Below are positions 24,380 through 33,362 of a DNA stretch of 64,000 bases, piece by piece. How positions within the stretch are numbered: position 1 is the first letter of the stretch; each line of letters begins with the position of its first letter. The stretch spans positions 372,001-436,000 of the forward strand of contig NZ_NNBP01000002.1 of NCBI RefSeq assembly GCF_002803155.1, in the 5' to 3' direction. The notes under the pieces are model-generated. The model was given only the letters and a program-made list of their open reading frames with translations, had not been told where the DNA came from and made no database searches. The position numbers were made by a program, and so were the translations under genes. The stretch is from Streptomyces sp. CB02959. GTDB lineage: Bacteria; Actinomycetota; Actinomycetes; Streptomycetales; Streptomycetaceae.

Positions 24380-27328
24380 TCAAACGCCGTACGGGCCGGG
24401 GTCGTTGCCCGGACGCGTCGCCCATTCCAGCGCCAGGAGGGCCGAGCGGTAGCCTCGGCCCTCCGTCGCGTGGTCCATGCCGATCTCGCACATGCGGTTC
24501 GCCGAGAGGTGGGCGTCGAAGGGGCGGGCGGTGACCTCGGCGGCCTCCTTCGCGGTGGCGGACTCGGTCAGTTCCCGGTGGAGCAGGCCGCGGTCGCCGG
24601 CGAAGGCGCAGCAGCCCGCGTCGTCCGGGACCACCACCTCGCGGGCGCACGCCTCGGCGACTCGCCGCAGTTGGTCCTCGTCGCCCAGGTGCTGCATGGA
24701 GCAGGTGGGATGGAGGACGGCGGAGCCGAGCGTGCGGCGGACCGCAAGGCGCGGGAGGAGCTCCTCGGCCCACACCACGGAGTCGACGACGGTCAGCTCG
24801 GCGTGCAGTGAGCGGTTGAACGGGGTGAGGTACGGCACCACCTCGCGGGCCAGGCCCAGGGTGCAGGACGAGGCGTCCACGACCAGGGGCAGCTGTCCGC
24901 CGGCCGTCCAGCCCCAGGCGGCCTCGACGATGCGGTTGGCCATCAGCCGGTTGCCCCGCTCGTAGCCCTTGGAGTGCCAGATGGTGGCGCAGCAGGTGCC
25001 GGTGACGTCCGGCGGGATCCACACCGGGCGGTCGGCCCGCCGGGCGAGCGCCACCACCGCCTGGGGGAGGGACGGCCCGCGGTGGCCGGCGGGTTCGCCG
25101 AAGATGCGGTTCACGCAGGCCGGGTAGTACACCGCGGCTGCCCCGGTCCGGCGGGTCGCGGGCAGCCGGCCGGCCGCGGCGCCGGGGATCTGCGGCAGCC
25201 ACTCCGGCACCAGGTCGGGGCGGACGGCCCGGCGGGCGGTGCCGGTCACCCGCGCCAGCAGCCGGTCGTCGAGCCGCTCCGCGGCGGCCACCGCCAGCCG
25301 GGCCGCCCGCTCGACCGCCCCGAAGTGCCGGGCGGTCGACTCGGCGATCCGCTCCTCGCGCGGGGTGTGCCGGCGGTGCCGGAAGTCCTTCATCAGCGCG
25401 CCGGTGTCGATGCCGACCGGGCAGGCCAGCTTGCAGGTGGAGTCCCCGGCGCAGGTGTCCACCGCGTCGTAGCCGTAGGCGTCCAGCAGGGCGTCGCCGA
25501 CCGCGGAGCGGGGCGGCTGGCGCAGCATCTCGCGGCGCAGCACGATCCGCTGGCGGGGCGTGGTGGTCAGGTCCCCGCTGGGGCAGGTCGGTTCGCAGAA
25601 GCCGCACTCGATGCACGGGTCGGCGACCGCCTCGACCTGGGGGATCGTCTTCAGCCCGCGCAGGTGCGCCCGCGGGTCGCGGTCGAGCAGGACCCGCGGG
25701 GCGAGGATGCCCCCGGGGTCCACGGTTTCCTTGATCCGCCACATCAACTCCGTGGCCCGCGGCCCCCATTCGAGTTCCAGGAACGGTGCGATGTTCCGGC
25801 CGGTGGCGTGCTCCGCCTTCAGGGAGCCGTCGAAGCGCTCGACGGTCAGCCGGCAGAAGTCGTCCATGAAGGCGGCGTAGCGGGCCACGTCGTCGGGGTC
25901 GGCGGCGTCGAAGGCGAGCAGGAAGTGCAGGTTGCCGTGGGCGGCGTGGCCGGCGACCGCGGCGTCGAAGCCGTGCCGGGCCTGGAGTTCCAGCAGCGCG
26001 GTGCAGGCGTCGGCGAGCCGGGCCGGCGGGACCGCGAAGTCCTCGGTGATCAGGGTCGTCCCGGCGGGCCGGGAGCCGCCGACCGCGGTGACGAACGCCT
26101 TGCGGGCCTTCCAGTAGCCGCTGATCACGGCTGGGTCCCGGGTGAGGTCGTTGCCGACCGACGGCACCGGGGCGACCAGTTCCAGTCCCGCCAGCACCCG
26201 GGCCGCCGCCTCCTCGTACGCCTCCTGCGCGGCCTCGTCCGGTGCCCGGAACTCGACCAGCAGCGCGGCGGTCTCCTTGGGCAGCTCCGCCCAGTCGGCG
26301 GGCACCTGGGGCACGCGCACCGACGCGCGCAGGGTGTTGCCGTCCATCAACTCCACGGCGCGGGCGCCGGCTTCGGTGAAGCGCGGGACGGCGGCGGCCG
26401 CGGCCGCGAGGGTCGGGAAGAAGAGGAGCGCGGTGGAGGTGTGCCGGTCCAGCGGCAGGGTCGTGAAGACCGTCTCGGCGATGAAGCCGAGGGTCCCCTG
26501 GGAGCCGACCATCAGCCCGCGCAGGATCTCCACCGGCGTCCGCCCGTCGAGGAAGGCGTCCAGGCGGTAGCCGTTGGTGTTCTTGATCGTGTGCTTGGCG
26601 CGGATCCTGGCGACCAGGTCCGGTTCCGCCTCGATCTCCGCCTTGAGGGCCAGCAGTTCGGCGCAGAGCACCGGTTCGGCCCGGGCCAGGTCGGCGTCGG
26701 CGGCCGGGTGCGCGGTGTCGACGACGGTGCCGGACGGCAGTACGAAGGTCAGTGAGGCCAGCGTCCGGTAGGAGTTGCGGGTGGTGCCGGCGGTCATCCC
26801 GGAGGCGTTGTTGGCGACCACGCCGCCCACCGTGCAGGCGATGGCGCTGGCCGGGTCGGGGCCCAGCAGCCGGCCGTACCGGGCGAGCGCGGCGTTGGCC
26901 CGCAGCACGGTGGTGCCGGGCCGGATCCGGGCCCGGGCGCCGTCGTCCAGCACCTCGACACCGGCCCAGTGGCGGCGCACGTCGACGAGGATGTCCTCGC
27001 CCTGCGCCTGGCCGTTGAGGGAGGTCCCGGCGGCCCGGAAGACCACATGACGGCCGTGCGTGCGGGCGTACGCGAAGACCGCGGAGACGTCGTCGGCGGT
27101 TTCGGCGACCACCACGACCTGGGGGAGGAAGCGGTAGGGGCTGGCGTCGGAGGCGTAGCGGACCAGGTCGGAGACGGTGTGCCGGACCTTGTCCGGGCCG
27201 AGCAGCGCGAGCAGGTCGCCGCGCAGCGGCTCGGGGGTGCCGGCCGCCAGTCGTTCGGGCACCCGGTCCGGCGCGGGGTGGGTGGTACGGGGCCGCAGGG
27301 CTTCGGGCGTGGGCTCCAGCAGGGGCAC
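24380..27328 (-). CDS. FAD/4Fe-4S D-lactate (2-hydroxyacid) dehydrogenase fusion, 982 aa
   Basis: A two-part enzyme oxidising D-lactate or a related 2-hydroxyacid and passing electrons towards quinone. The N-terminal FAD-binding type 4 domain contains GTSLNGQAQGEDILVD, ASAIACTVGGVVANNASGM and VGSQGTLGFIAE. The FAD-oxidase C-domain includes AAVAGHAAHGNLHFLL. The C-terminal third is an iron-sulfur module with CIECGFCEPTCPSGDL, DSTCKLACPVGID and CCG-type cysteine motifs (VTGTCCATIW, DDAGCCAFAG). GGAGG is optimally placed for the GTG at 27328. The MarR gene lies 35 nt upstream, so the two are probably co-transcribed. Confidence 0.9.
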   Translation of the reverse strand: MPLLEPTPEALRPRTTHPAPDRVPERLAAGTPEPLRGDLLALLGPDKVRHTVSDLVRYASDASPYRFLPQVVVVAETADDVSAVFAYARTHGRHVVFRAAGTSLNGQAQGEDILVDVRRHWAGVEVLDDGARARIRPGTTVLRANAALARYGRLLGPDPASAIACTVGGVVANNASGMTAGTTRNSYRTLASLTFVLPSGTVVDTAHPAADADLARAEPVLCAELLALKAEIEAEPDLVARIRAKHTIKNTNGYRLDAFLDGRTPVEILRGLMVGSQGTLGFIAETVFTTLPLDRHTSTALLFFPTLAAAAAAVPRFTEAGARAVELMDGNTLRASVRVPQVPADWAELPKETAALLVEFRAPDEAAQEAYEEAAARVLAGLELVAPVPSVGNDLTRDPAVISGYWKARKAFVTAVGGSRPAGTTLITEDFAVPPARLADACTALLELQARHGFDAAVAGHAAHGNLHFLLAFDAADPDDVARYAAFMDDFCRLTVERFDGSLKAEHATGRNIAPFLELEWGPRATELMWRIKETVDPGGILAPRVLLDRDPRAHLRGLKTIPQVEAVADPCIECGFCEPTCPSGDLTTTPRQRIVLRREMLRQPPRSAVGDALLDAYGYDAVDTCAGDSTCKLACPVGIDTGALMKDFRHRRHTPREERIAESTARHFGAVERAARLAVAAAERLDDRLLARVTGTARRAVRPDLVPEWLPQIPGAAAGRLPATRRTGAAAVYYPACVNRIFGEPAGHRGPSLPQAVVALARRADRPVWIPPDVTGTCCATIWHSKGYERGNRLMANRIVEAAWGWTAGGQLPLVVDASSCTLGLAREVVPYLTPFNRSLHAELTVVDSVVWAEELLPRLAVRRTLGSAVLHPTCSMQHLGDEDQLRRVAEACAREVVVPDDAGCCAFAGDRGLLHRELTESATAKEAAEVTARPFDAHLSANRMCEIGMDHATEGRGYRSALLALEWATRPGNDPGPYGV

Positions 27329-27363
27329 GGTCACCTCCGGTTGGCTGCGCGGCGGCCCGTGGG

Positions 27364-27846
27364 TCAGGCCGGTGCGGCAGTGCGGTGCGGTTCACCCGGT
27401 CCGTCGACGAGGGTGGCGAGCAGGCCGCCGAGCATCTCGCGCTGTTCGGCGGTCAGGGGGGCCAGGATCTCCTCCGCGGCGGCCCGACGCGCGCCGCGCA
27501 ACGCCCGCAGCGCGGACCGGCCGGTGTCGGTGAGTTCGATCCGCACCACGCGGCGGTTGGTCGGATCGGGCATCCGGCGCACCGTGCCGTTCGCCTCCAG
27601 TGCGTCCACCAGCGTGGTCACCGCCCGGGGCACCACCTCCAGCCGCTCGGCCAGGTCGGCCATCCGGGGCGGGGTGTCGCGGCAGTGGCCGACGATCCGC
27701 AGCAGCCGGGACTGGGCGGGGGTGAAGGCGATGTCGAGGTGGGCCATGTGGCGCTTCTGGGCGCGCTGCATCCGGCGGGTCAGCCGCACCAGCTGCTCGG
27801 CGACGTTGGCTTCGTTCGCGCCGACCGACGGCTCGGGGGAGGGCAT
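27364..27846 (-). CDS. MarR-family transcriptional regulator, 160 aa
   Basis: A MarR winged helix-turn-helix repressor: FTPAQSRLLRIVGHCRDTPPRMADLAERLEVVPRAVTTLVDALEANGTVRRM is the recognition region and RRVVRIELTDTG the wing. I chose the ATG at 27846; an in-frame ATG at 27873 lies within the probable operator. The gene is divergent from an ABC exporter and upstream of the lactate dehydrogenase gene. A palindrome in the shared promoter suggests autoregulation and control of the exporter, the usual MarR arrangement. Confidence 0.88.
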   Translation of the reverse strand: MPSPEPSVGANEANVAEQLVRLTRRMQRAQKRHMAHLDIAFTPAQSRLLRIVGHCRDTPPRMADLAERLEVVPRAVTTLVDALEANGTVRRMPDPTNRRVVRIELTDTGRSALRALRGARRAAAEEILAPLTAEQREMLGGLLATLVDGPGEPHRTAAPA

Positions 27847-27869
27847 GCCCCCAGAGTACAGGACAAGAT

Positions 27870-27894
27870 TCATTGTGAGTATAGGTAACAATGA
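27870..27894. promoter_or_regulatory. Probable MarR operator in divergent promoter
   Basis: Two 7-nt arms, TCATTGT and ACAATGA, are separated by 11 nt that include a TATAGGT-like -10 element. The site lies between the divergent marR and ABC exporter genes. Its size and AT-rich character in GC-rich surroundings fit a MarR dimer site overlapping a promoter. Confidence 0.6.
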
Positions 27895-27953
27895 GCTAAG
27901 CTCGGCAAAGTTTTCGCCCTCGCAGTCCCTGACCCTCGCCCTCGTAGGAGCCC

Positions 27954-29801
27954 ATGCGTCCCGAAGAACCGAACTGGACCCCGCCCCCCAAGGACCCCGA
28001 CGCCCCGGTCCAGCTGCGGCGGATCCTCGCGCTGTTCCGCCCCTACCGCGGCCGCCTGGCCCTGGTCGGCCTGCTCGTCGCCGCCTCCTCCCTGGTCTCG
28101 GTGGCCTCCCCCTTCCTCCTCCGCGAGATCCTGGACGTCGCCATCCCCGGCCGGCGCACCGGCCTGCTGACCCTGCTCGCCCTCGGCATGATCGCCACCG
28201 CGCTCACCACCAGCGTCTTCGGCGTCCTGCAGACCCTGATCTCCACCACGGTCGGCCAGCGCGTCATGCACGACCTGCGCACCGCCGTCTACGCCAAACT
28301 CCAGCGGATGCCGCTGGCGTTCTTCACCCGCACCCGCACCGGCGAGGTCCAGTCCCGGATCGCCAACGACATCGGCGGCATGCAGGCGACCGTCACCTCC
28401 ACCGCCACGTCCCTGGTCTCCAACCTGACCTCGGTCATCGCCACCGTCGTCGCCATGATCGCCCTCGACTGGCGGCTCACCGTCGTCTCGCTGCTGCTGC
28501 TCCCGCTGTTCGTCGCGATAAGCCGCCGGGTCGGCAACGAACGCAAGAAGATCACCACCAAGCGGCAGAAGCAGATGGCCACGATGTCCGCGATGGTCAC
28601 CGAGTCCCTCTCGGTCAGCGGTGTGCTGCTCGGCCGCACCATGGGCCGCGCCGACTCGCTGACCAGGGACTTCGCCGCCGAGTCCGAGCGCCTGGTCGAC
28701 CTGGAGGTCCGCGCCAACATGGCCGGCCGCTGGCGGATGGCCACCATCGGCATCGTCATGGCCGCCATGCCCGCGCTCATCTACTGGGCGGCCGGCCTGG
28801 TCCTCCAACTCGGCGGCCCGGCCTTCTCCCTCGGCACCCTGGTCGCCTTCGTCTCCCTTCAGCAGGGCCTGCTGCGCCCCACCGTCTCGCTGCTGACCAC
28901 CGGCGTCCAGATGCAGACCTCGCTCGCGCTCTTCCAGCGCATCTTCGAATACCTCGACCTGCCGGTCGACATCACCGAGCCCGCCGACCCCGTCCGGCTC
29001 CCCGCCCCGCGCGGCGAGATCCGCTTCGAGAAGGTGTCCTTCGGCTACGACCCCGAGGCCGCCCCCACCCTCGACGGCATCGACCTGACCGTCCCGGCCG
29101 GCACCAGCCTCGCCGTCGTCGGCCCGACCGGCAGCGGCAAGACCACCCTGAGCTACCTCGTCCCGCGCCTCTACGACGTCACCGGCGGCCGGGTCACCCT
29201 CGACGGCACCGACGTCCGCGACCTGGGCTTCGACACCCTCGCCCACGCGGTCGGCGTGGTCTCCCAGGAGACCTACCTCTTCCACGCCTCGGTCGCCGAG
29301 AACCTGCGCTTCGCCAAGCCCGACGCCACCGACGAGGAGATCGAGCGCGCCGCCCGGCTCGCCCAGATACACGACCACATCGCGGCCCTCCCCGACGGCT
29401 ACGACACCGTCGTCGGCGAACGCGGCTACCGCTTCTCCGGCGGCGAGAAGCAGCGCCTGGCCATCGCCCGCACCCTCCTGCGCGACCCGCCGGTCCTCGT
29501 CCTCGACGAGGCCACCAGCGCCCTGGACACCCGTACCGAACACGCCGTCCAGCAGGCCGTCGACGCGCTCTCCGCGGGCCGCACCACCCTCACCATCGCG
29601 CACCGCCTCTCCACGGTCCGGGACGCCGACCAGATCGTCGTCCTGGACGGCGGCCGGATCGCCGAACGCGGCACCCACGACGAACTGCTGGCCGCCGACG
29701 GCCGCTACGCCGCGCTGGTCCGCCGCGACACGCACCAGGAGGAGCCGGACGAAGCGGCCGGCACCACGGACGACGGGAGCGCCCCCGGGGTCCTGCGGTG
29801 A
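27954..29801 (+). CDS. ABC exporter, fused permease-ATPase (MdlB/MsbA type), 615 aa
   Basis: A half-size ABC exporter with six membrane segments (for example LALVGLLVAASSLVSVASPF) and a complete ATPase domain: Walker A GPTGSGKTT, Q-loop VVSQETYLFH, signature RFSGGEKQRLA, Walker B VLVLDEATS and H-loop IAHRLS. With all motifs intact it can act as a homodimer. AGGAG lies 4 nt before the ATG. It is divergent from marR, so a drug- or metabolite-induced efflux role is likely. The substrate is unknown. Confidence 0.92.
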   Translation: MRPEEPNWTPPPKDPDAPVQLRRILALFRPYRGRLALVGLLVAASSLVSVASPFLLREILDVAIPGRRTGLLTLLALGMIATALTTSVFGVLQTLISTTVGQRVMHDLRTAVYAKLQRMPLAFFTRTRTGEVQSRIANDIGGMQATVTSTATSLVSNLTSVIATVVAMIALDWRLTVVSLLLLPLFVAISRRVGNERKKITTKRQKQMATMSAMVTESLSVSGVLLGRTMGRADSLTRDFAAESERLVDLEVRANMAGRWRMATIGIVMAAMPALIYWAAGLVLQLGGPAFSLGTLVAFVSLQQGLLRPTVSLLTTGVQMQTSLALFQRIFEYLDLPVDITEPADPVRLPAPRGEIRFEKVSFGYDPEAAPTLDGIDLTVPAGTSLAVVGPTGSGKTTLSYLVPRLYDVTGGRVTLDGTDVRDLGFDTLAHAVGVVSQETYLFHASVAENLRFAKPDATDEEIERAARLAQIHDHIAALPDGYDTVVGERGYRFSGGEKQRLAIARTLLRDPPVLVLDEATSALDTRTEHAVQQAVDALSAGRTTLTIAHRLSTVRDADQIVVLDGGRIAERGTHDELLAADGRYAALVRRDTHQEEPDEAAGTTDDGSAPGVLR

Positions 29802-29815
29802 CCCGGACCCCGGGG
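29783..29815. terminator. Hairpin overlapping the exporter stop codon
   Basis: A perfect 11-bp stem (CCCCGGGGTCC / GGACCCCGGGG) spans the stop codon of the ABC exporter. It precedes the convergent GDSL hydrolase stop at 29862 and probably terminates transcription. Confidence 0.5.
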
Positions 29816-29861
29816 TGCGGCGGCGGGCGGCGGCCGTCCGCGACGGGGCGCCGAAAGCCCG

Positions 29862-31040
29862 TCAGAGCGCGGCCGGATCGACCGCCTCCGCCATCACCCG
29901 GTACCCGGCGTCGTCCGGGTGCTTGAAGTCCCCGCTGTCGTAGGCGGACCGCAGCGCGTCCGGATCGGCCGGATCCGCCAGCACCGCCGCGAAGTCGGCC
30001 ACCGCGTCGAACGCGCCCGCCGTCCGGATCCACTCGTTGACCGCCCGGCGCTTCGCCTCCGCGACCGGCGTGTGGTACTCCGACCCCTTGAACGGCAGGA
30101 TCGTCCCCCCGACGACCCGCACCCCGGCCGCATGCCCCCGATCGATCAAATCCCGGTATCCCGCGATGAGTTGCTCGGCGGAGTTGTCCGGGTTCGGCTT
30201 GTACGTCGGCAGGTCGACCTCGCTGAAGCCGATGTCGTTCAGGCCGACCAGGACCACCACCGACCGCACGCCCGGCTGTGCCAGCACCTCGCGGTCGAAC
30301 CGCGCGCCGGCCGACTCGCCGAACCACGGCGAGTCGTTCAGCAGCAGGTTCCCGCCGATGCCCAGATTGAGGACCCGCAGGGGGCGGCCCCCGGCGGCCA
30401 GCCGCTCGGCCAGCGCGTCCGAGTACCGCCGGTCGGCGTCGACGGTCGACCCGAAGCCGTCGGTGATCGAGTCGCCGAAGAGCACCACGGTGTCCCGCCG
30501 GGCCGGGCCGCCGTCCGCCAGCTCGACCGCGGCCAGGTGGTACCAGGACACCGACGTCTCTCCGAAGACCGCCGGATCCACCTCCCCCAACTGTGCGCCC
30601 GCGGCCCGGTACGCGGTGGCCCACGCCTGCGCGTGGAAGGTCGCCGGTCCGGTCGGCCCCGCGAAGTACAGCGACACGGTGAGCGACTCCAGCGCCGCCA
30701 CCGTCACCTCCGCCGGGTCGCTGTACACCTCGCCGCCGGCCGGGATCCGCACCGAAGCGGCCCCGTCGAAGGTCAGCGGCCGGACCGAACCGGCCGCCAC
30801 CGCCGCCCCGGTGCCGGCCCGGGCGAGGCTCGCGCCGGACACCTCCAGCGGCGCGGTCCCGTAGCGGTTGGAGAGCTTGATCCGGGCCCGGGTCCCGGCC
30901 CCGGTGACCCGCACGGTCTGCCGCACGGTCTGGTCCGCGAAACCCTCCTCGGCCCAGTTCTTGTGGAACCCCACGCTCGGCCGCTGCACCGCGGCGGCCC
31001 AACCAGCGTTCCAAGCAAAGGAGTTGTGGTGGCTGTTCAT
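29862..31040 (-). CDS. SGNH/GDSL-family esterase or lipase, 392 aa
   Basis: An SGNH hydrolase. An N-terminal beta-sandwich-like part (residues about 1-165, with ARIKLSNRYGTAPLEVSGASLA) precedes the catalytic domain. Block I is VVLFGDSITDGFG with the nucleophile Ser, block II is NLGIGGN, block III is VLVGLNDIG, and block V is DFKHPDDAGYRVM with the Asp/His pair. No signal peptide is seen, which is unusual for this often-secreted group. I chose the ATG at 31040 with GAGAGG upstream; the ATG at 31064 is an alternative. Substrate: an ester, possibly acetylated carbohydrate or lipid. Confidence 0.85.
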   Translation of the reverse strand: MNSHHNSFAWNAGWAAAVQRPSVGFHKNWAEEGFADQTVRQTVRVTGAGTRARIKLSNRYGTAPLEVSGASLARAGTGAAVAAGSVRPLTFDGAASVRIPAGGEVYSDPAEVTVAALESLTVSLYFAGPTGPATFHAQAWATAYRAAGAQLGEVDPAVFGETSVSWYHLAAVELADGGPARRDTVVLFGDSITDGFGSTVDADRRYSDALAERLAAGGRPLRVLNLGIGGNLLLNDSPWFGESAGARFDREVLAQPGVRSVVVLVGLNDIGFSEVDLPTYKPNPDNSAEQLIAGYRDLIDRGHAAGVRVVGGTILPFKGSEYHTPVAEAKRRAVNEWIRTAGAFDAVADFAAVLADPADPDALRSAYDSGDFKHPDDAGYRVMAEAVDPAAL

Positions 31041-31203
31041 GGCTGTCGGCTGCCTCTCGGTCATCTGCTCGGTGCGATGACCAGGAGTCTTCCGGCGGGC
31101 GCGGGGGCCGCCCAGACACCTGCGGATGGTACGCATCGGATGCCTACCACTGCCGGGGTCACCCTCCGCGCCGGCCGCCCGCGCCCGCCCGGCGCCGCGC
31201 CCG

Positions 31204-31872
31204 CTACCCCGCGTCCCCGCGCTCCGCGCCGTCCGCCAGCAACACCACCTCCAGCGTCCGCGGACCGTGCACCCCCTCCACCCGGTCCAGTTCGATGTCG
31301 CTGGTGGCGGACGGCCCGGAGATCCAGGTCAGCGGGCGCTCCGGGGACAGCCGCGGCAACGCCTCCGGGACCGAGCCGACGACCTGGTCGGGGACCCGTA
31401 CCACGCAGATGTGGTGGTCGGGGACGAGGGTGATCCGGCGCCGCCCCTGGTCCGGGCCGGCGTCCAGGACCAGCGTGCCGGTCTCCGCGACGGCCACCGC
31501 GCACCCCGTCACCACGCTGTCCACCGCGTCCAGGTCCCGCACGGTGTCCGCGGCCCGGTCCGGGCGCAGGGTGACCTCGGCGGCGGACAGCCACCGCGGG
31601 TCCAACCCGGTCGGCACCACCACAGTCCGGGCGCCGCGCGCCGCCAGCAGCCGGGCGAGCAGCGCCGGCAGCCCGGCCGGCGCACAGTGGTGCACCACCG
31701 CGCGGTAGTCCGCGAGGTTCTCCGCGAGCAACGCGACGGTCTCGTCGGTCGTCCGGGAACCGTGCACCCGGCGGTAGTCGCGGGGCACCGGCGGATCGTG
31801 CGGCCCCTCACCGCGCGGCACATCGGCCAGCGCCCGCCGCACCCGTGCCAACACCACGTCCCTGCTGCTCAC
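31204..31872 (-). CDS. lutC: LutC/LUD-domain subunit of lactate utilization complex, 222 aa
   Basis: A LUD-domain (DUF162) protein, third member of the LutABC L-lactate-oxidising complex. The core reads VVVPTGLDPRWLSAAEVTLRPD, then GCAVAVAETGTLVLDAGPDQGRRRITLVPDHHICVV, and ends with WISGPSATSDIELDRVEGVHGPRTLEVVLL, the canonical LUD ending. The GTG at 31872 overlaps the lutB stop (GTGA), so translation is coupled. It works with LutA and LutB in converting lactate to pyruvate. Confidence 0.9.
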   Translation of the reverse strand: MSSRDVVLARVRRALADVPRGEGPHDPPVPRDYRRVHGSRTTDETVALLAENLADYRAVVHHCAPAGLPALLARLLAARGARTVVVPTGLDPRWLSAAEVTLRPDRAADTVRDLDAVDSVVTGCAVAVAETGTLVLDAGPDQGRRRITLVPDHHICVVRVPDQVVGSVPEALPRLSPERPLTWISGPSATSDIELDRVEGVHGPRTLEVVLLADGAERGDAG

Positions 31873-33362
31873 TTGACTCCTCCTCGGTCGGGTTCGCCGG
31901 CACCGCCCCGGGTGCGCTGCCACCAGTCGCGGAACGACTCGGCGGGCACCGTCGGCAGGGTCCGGGTGTCGGTCCAGGCGCGCCCCGGCCCCGGCAGCCG
32001 CCGCGGATGGATCCGCCGGGTCCGCGCGGCCAGCCGCATCCCGCCGCGCAGCGCGCCCGGATGGTCGAACGCCCAGGCGGCGGCGCGCATCGCGGCCCGC
32101 TCCGCGGCGTGCCCCTTGGCCGGCTTGAGCACCACCCGGGTCCCGTGCCGGGTGACCGGGCCGCCCTCCACCACCCGCTCCCGCAGATGCACCAGCACCT
32201 CGGGGATGTCGATGGCCACCGGGCACACCTCGTAGCACGCCCCGCACAGCGACGAGGCGTACGGCAGCGACTGCTCCAACGGCCCGGCCATACCGCGCAG
32301 TTGCGGGGTGATGATGGCGCCGATGGGACCGGGGTAGGGGGATCCGTAGGCGTGCCCGCCGGCCCGCTCGTACACCGGGCAGACGTTCAGGCAGGCCGAG
32401 CAGCGGATGCAGCGCAGCGCCTGCCGTCCCACGGTGTCCGCCAGGGTGTCGGTCCGCCCGTTGTCGAGCAGCACGAGGTGGAAGGTCCGCGGCCCGTCGC
32501 CGTCCGTGGTCCCGGTCCAGGTGGTGGTGTACGGGTTCATCCGCTCGGCCGTGGAGGAGCGCGGCAGGACCTGGAGGAAGACCTCCAGGTCCTGCCAGGT
32601 CGGCACGATCTTCTCGATGCCGACGACGGAGATCAGGGTCTCCGGCAGGGTCAGGCACATCCGGCCGTTGCCCTCGGACTCCACGACCACCAGGGTGCCG
32701 GTCTCGGCGACCATGAAGTTGGCGCCGGAGATGCCCACCTTCGCGGTGAGGAACTTCTCCCGCAGATGCAGACGGGCCGCCTCCGCCAGCTCGGCGGGGG
32801 AGTCGGACAGCCCCTCGGGCGCCGGACGCCCCCACTTGCCCATCTCCCGGCGGAAGATGTCCCGGATCTCGGCGCGGTTGCGGTGGATCGCCGGCACCAG
32901 GATGTGCGACGGGAGGTCGTCGCCGAGCTGCACGATCAGCTCCGCGAGATCCGTCTCGTAGGCCCGGATCCCCGCCTCGGCCAGCGCCTCGTTGAGGCCG
33001 ATCTCCTGGGTGGCCATCGACTTGACCTTGACGACCTCGTGCTCACCGGTCTCCCGGACCAGCCGGGTGACGATCCGGTTGGCCTCGTCGGCGTCCGCCG
33101 CCCAGTGCACCCGGCCGCCCGCGGCGACCACCGACTCCTCCAACTGCTCCAGATAGTGGTCCAGATGACGAAGCGTCCGGTCCTTGACCGCGGCGCCCGC
33201 GGCCCGCAGCTCCGCCCAGTCGTCCAGTTCGGCCACCGCCCGGGCCCGCTTGTCGCGGATGGTGCGGGTGGCGTGGGCGAGATTGGCCCGCAGCCGGGTG
33301 TCACGGGTGGAGACGGCCGCGGCCCGGGGGAACGCCGGCATGCCGAGGAAACTGCGGCTCAT
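31869..33362 (-). CDS. lutB: LutB iron-sulfur subunit of lactate utilization complex, 497 aa
   Basis: The LutB subunit: an N-terminal LUD domain (GISGANFMVAETGTLVVVESEGNGRMC) followed by two 4Fe-4S motifs, CIRCSACLNVCPVYE and CGACYEVCPVAID. The C-terminal domain carries RHGTRVVLKPAKG. It carries electrons from lactate oxidation. The ATG at 33362 overlaps the lutA stop by four bases. Length and domain order are normal for the family. Confidence 0.92.
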   Translation of the reverse strand: MSRSFLGMPAFPRAAAVSTRDTRLRANLAHATRTIRDKRARAVAELDDWAELRAAGAAVKDRTLRHLDHYLEQLEESVVAAGGRVHWAADADEANRIVTRLVRETGEHEVVKVKSMATQEIGLNEALAEAGIRAYETDLAELIVQLGDDLPSHILVPAIHRNRAEIRDIFRREMGKWGRPAPEGLSDSPAELAEAARLHLREKFLTAKVGISGANFMVAETGTLVVVESEGNGRMCLTLPETLISVVGIEKIVPTWQDLEVFLQVLPRSSTAERMNPYTTTWTGTTDGDGPRTFHLVLLDNGRTDTLADTVGRQALRCIRCSACLNVCPVYERAGGHAYGSPYPGPIGAIITPQLRGMAGPLEQSLPYASSLCGACYEVCPVAIDIPEVLVHLRERVVEGGPVTRHGTRVVLKPAKGHAAERAAMRAAAWAFDHPGALRGGMRLAARTRRIHPRRLPGPGRAWTDTRTLPTVPAESFRDWWQRTRGGAGEPDRGGVK

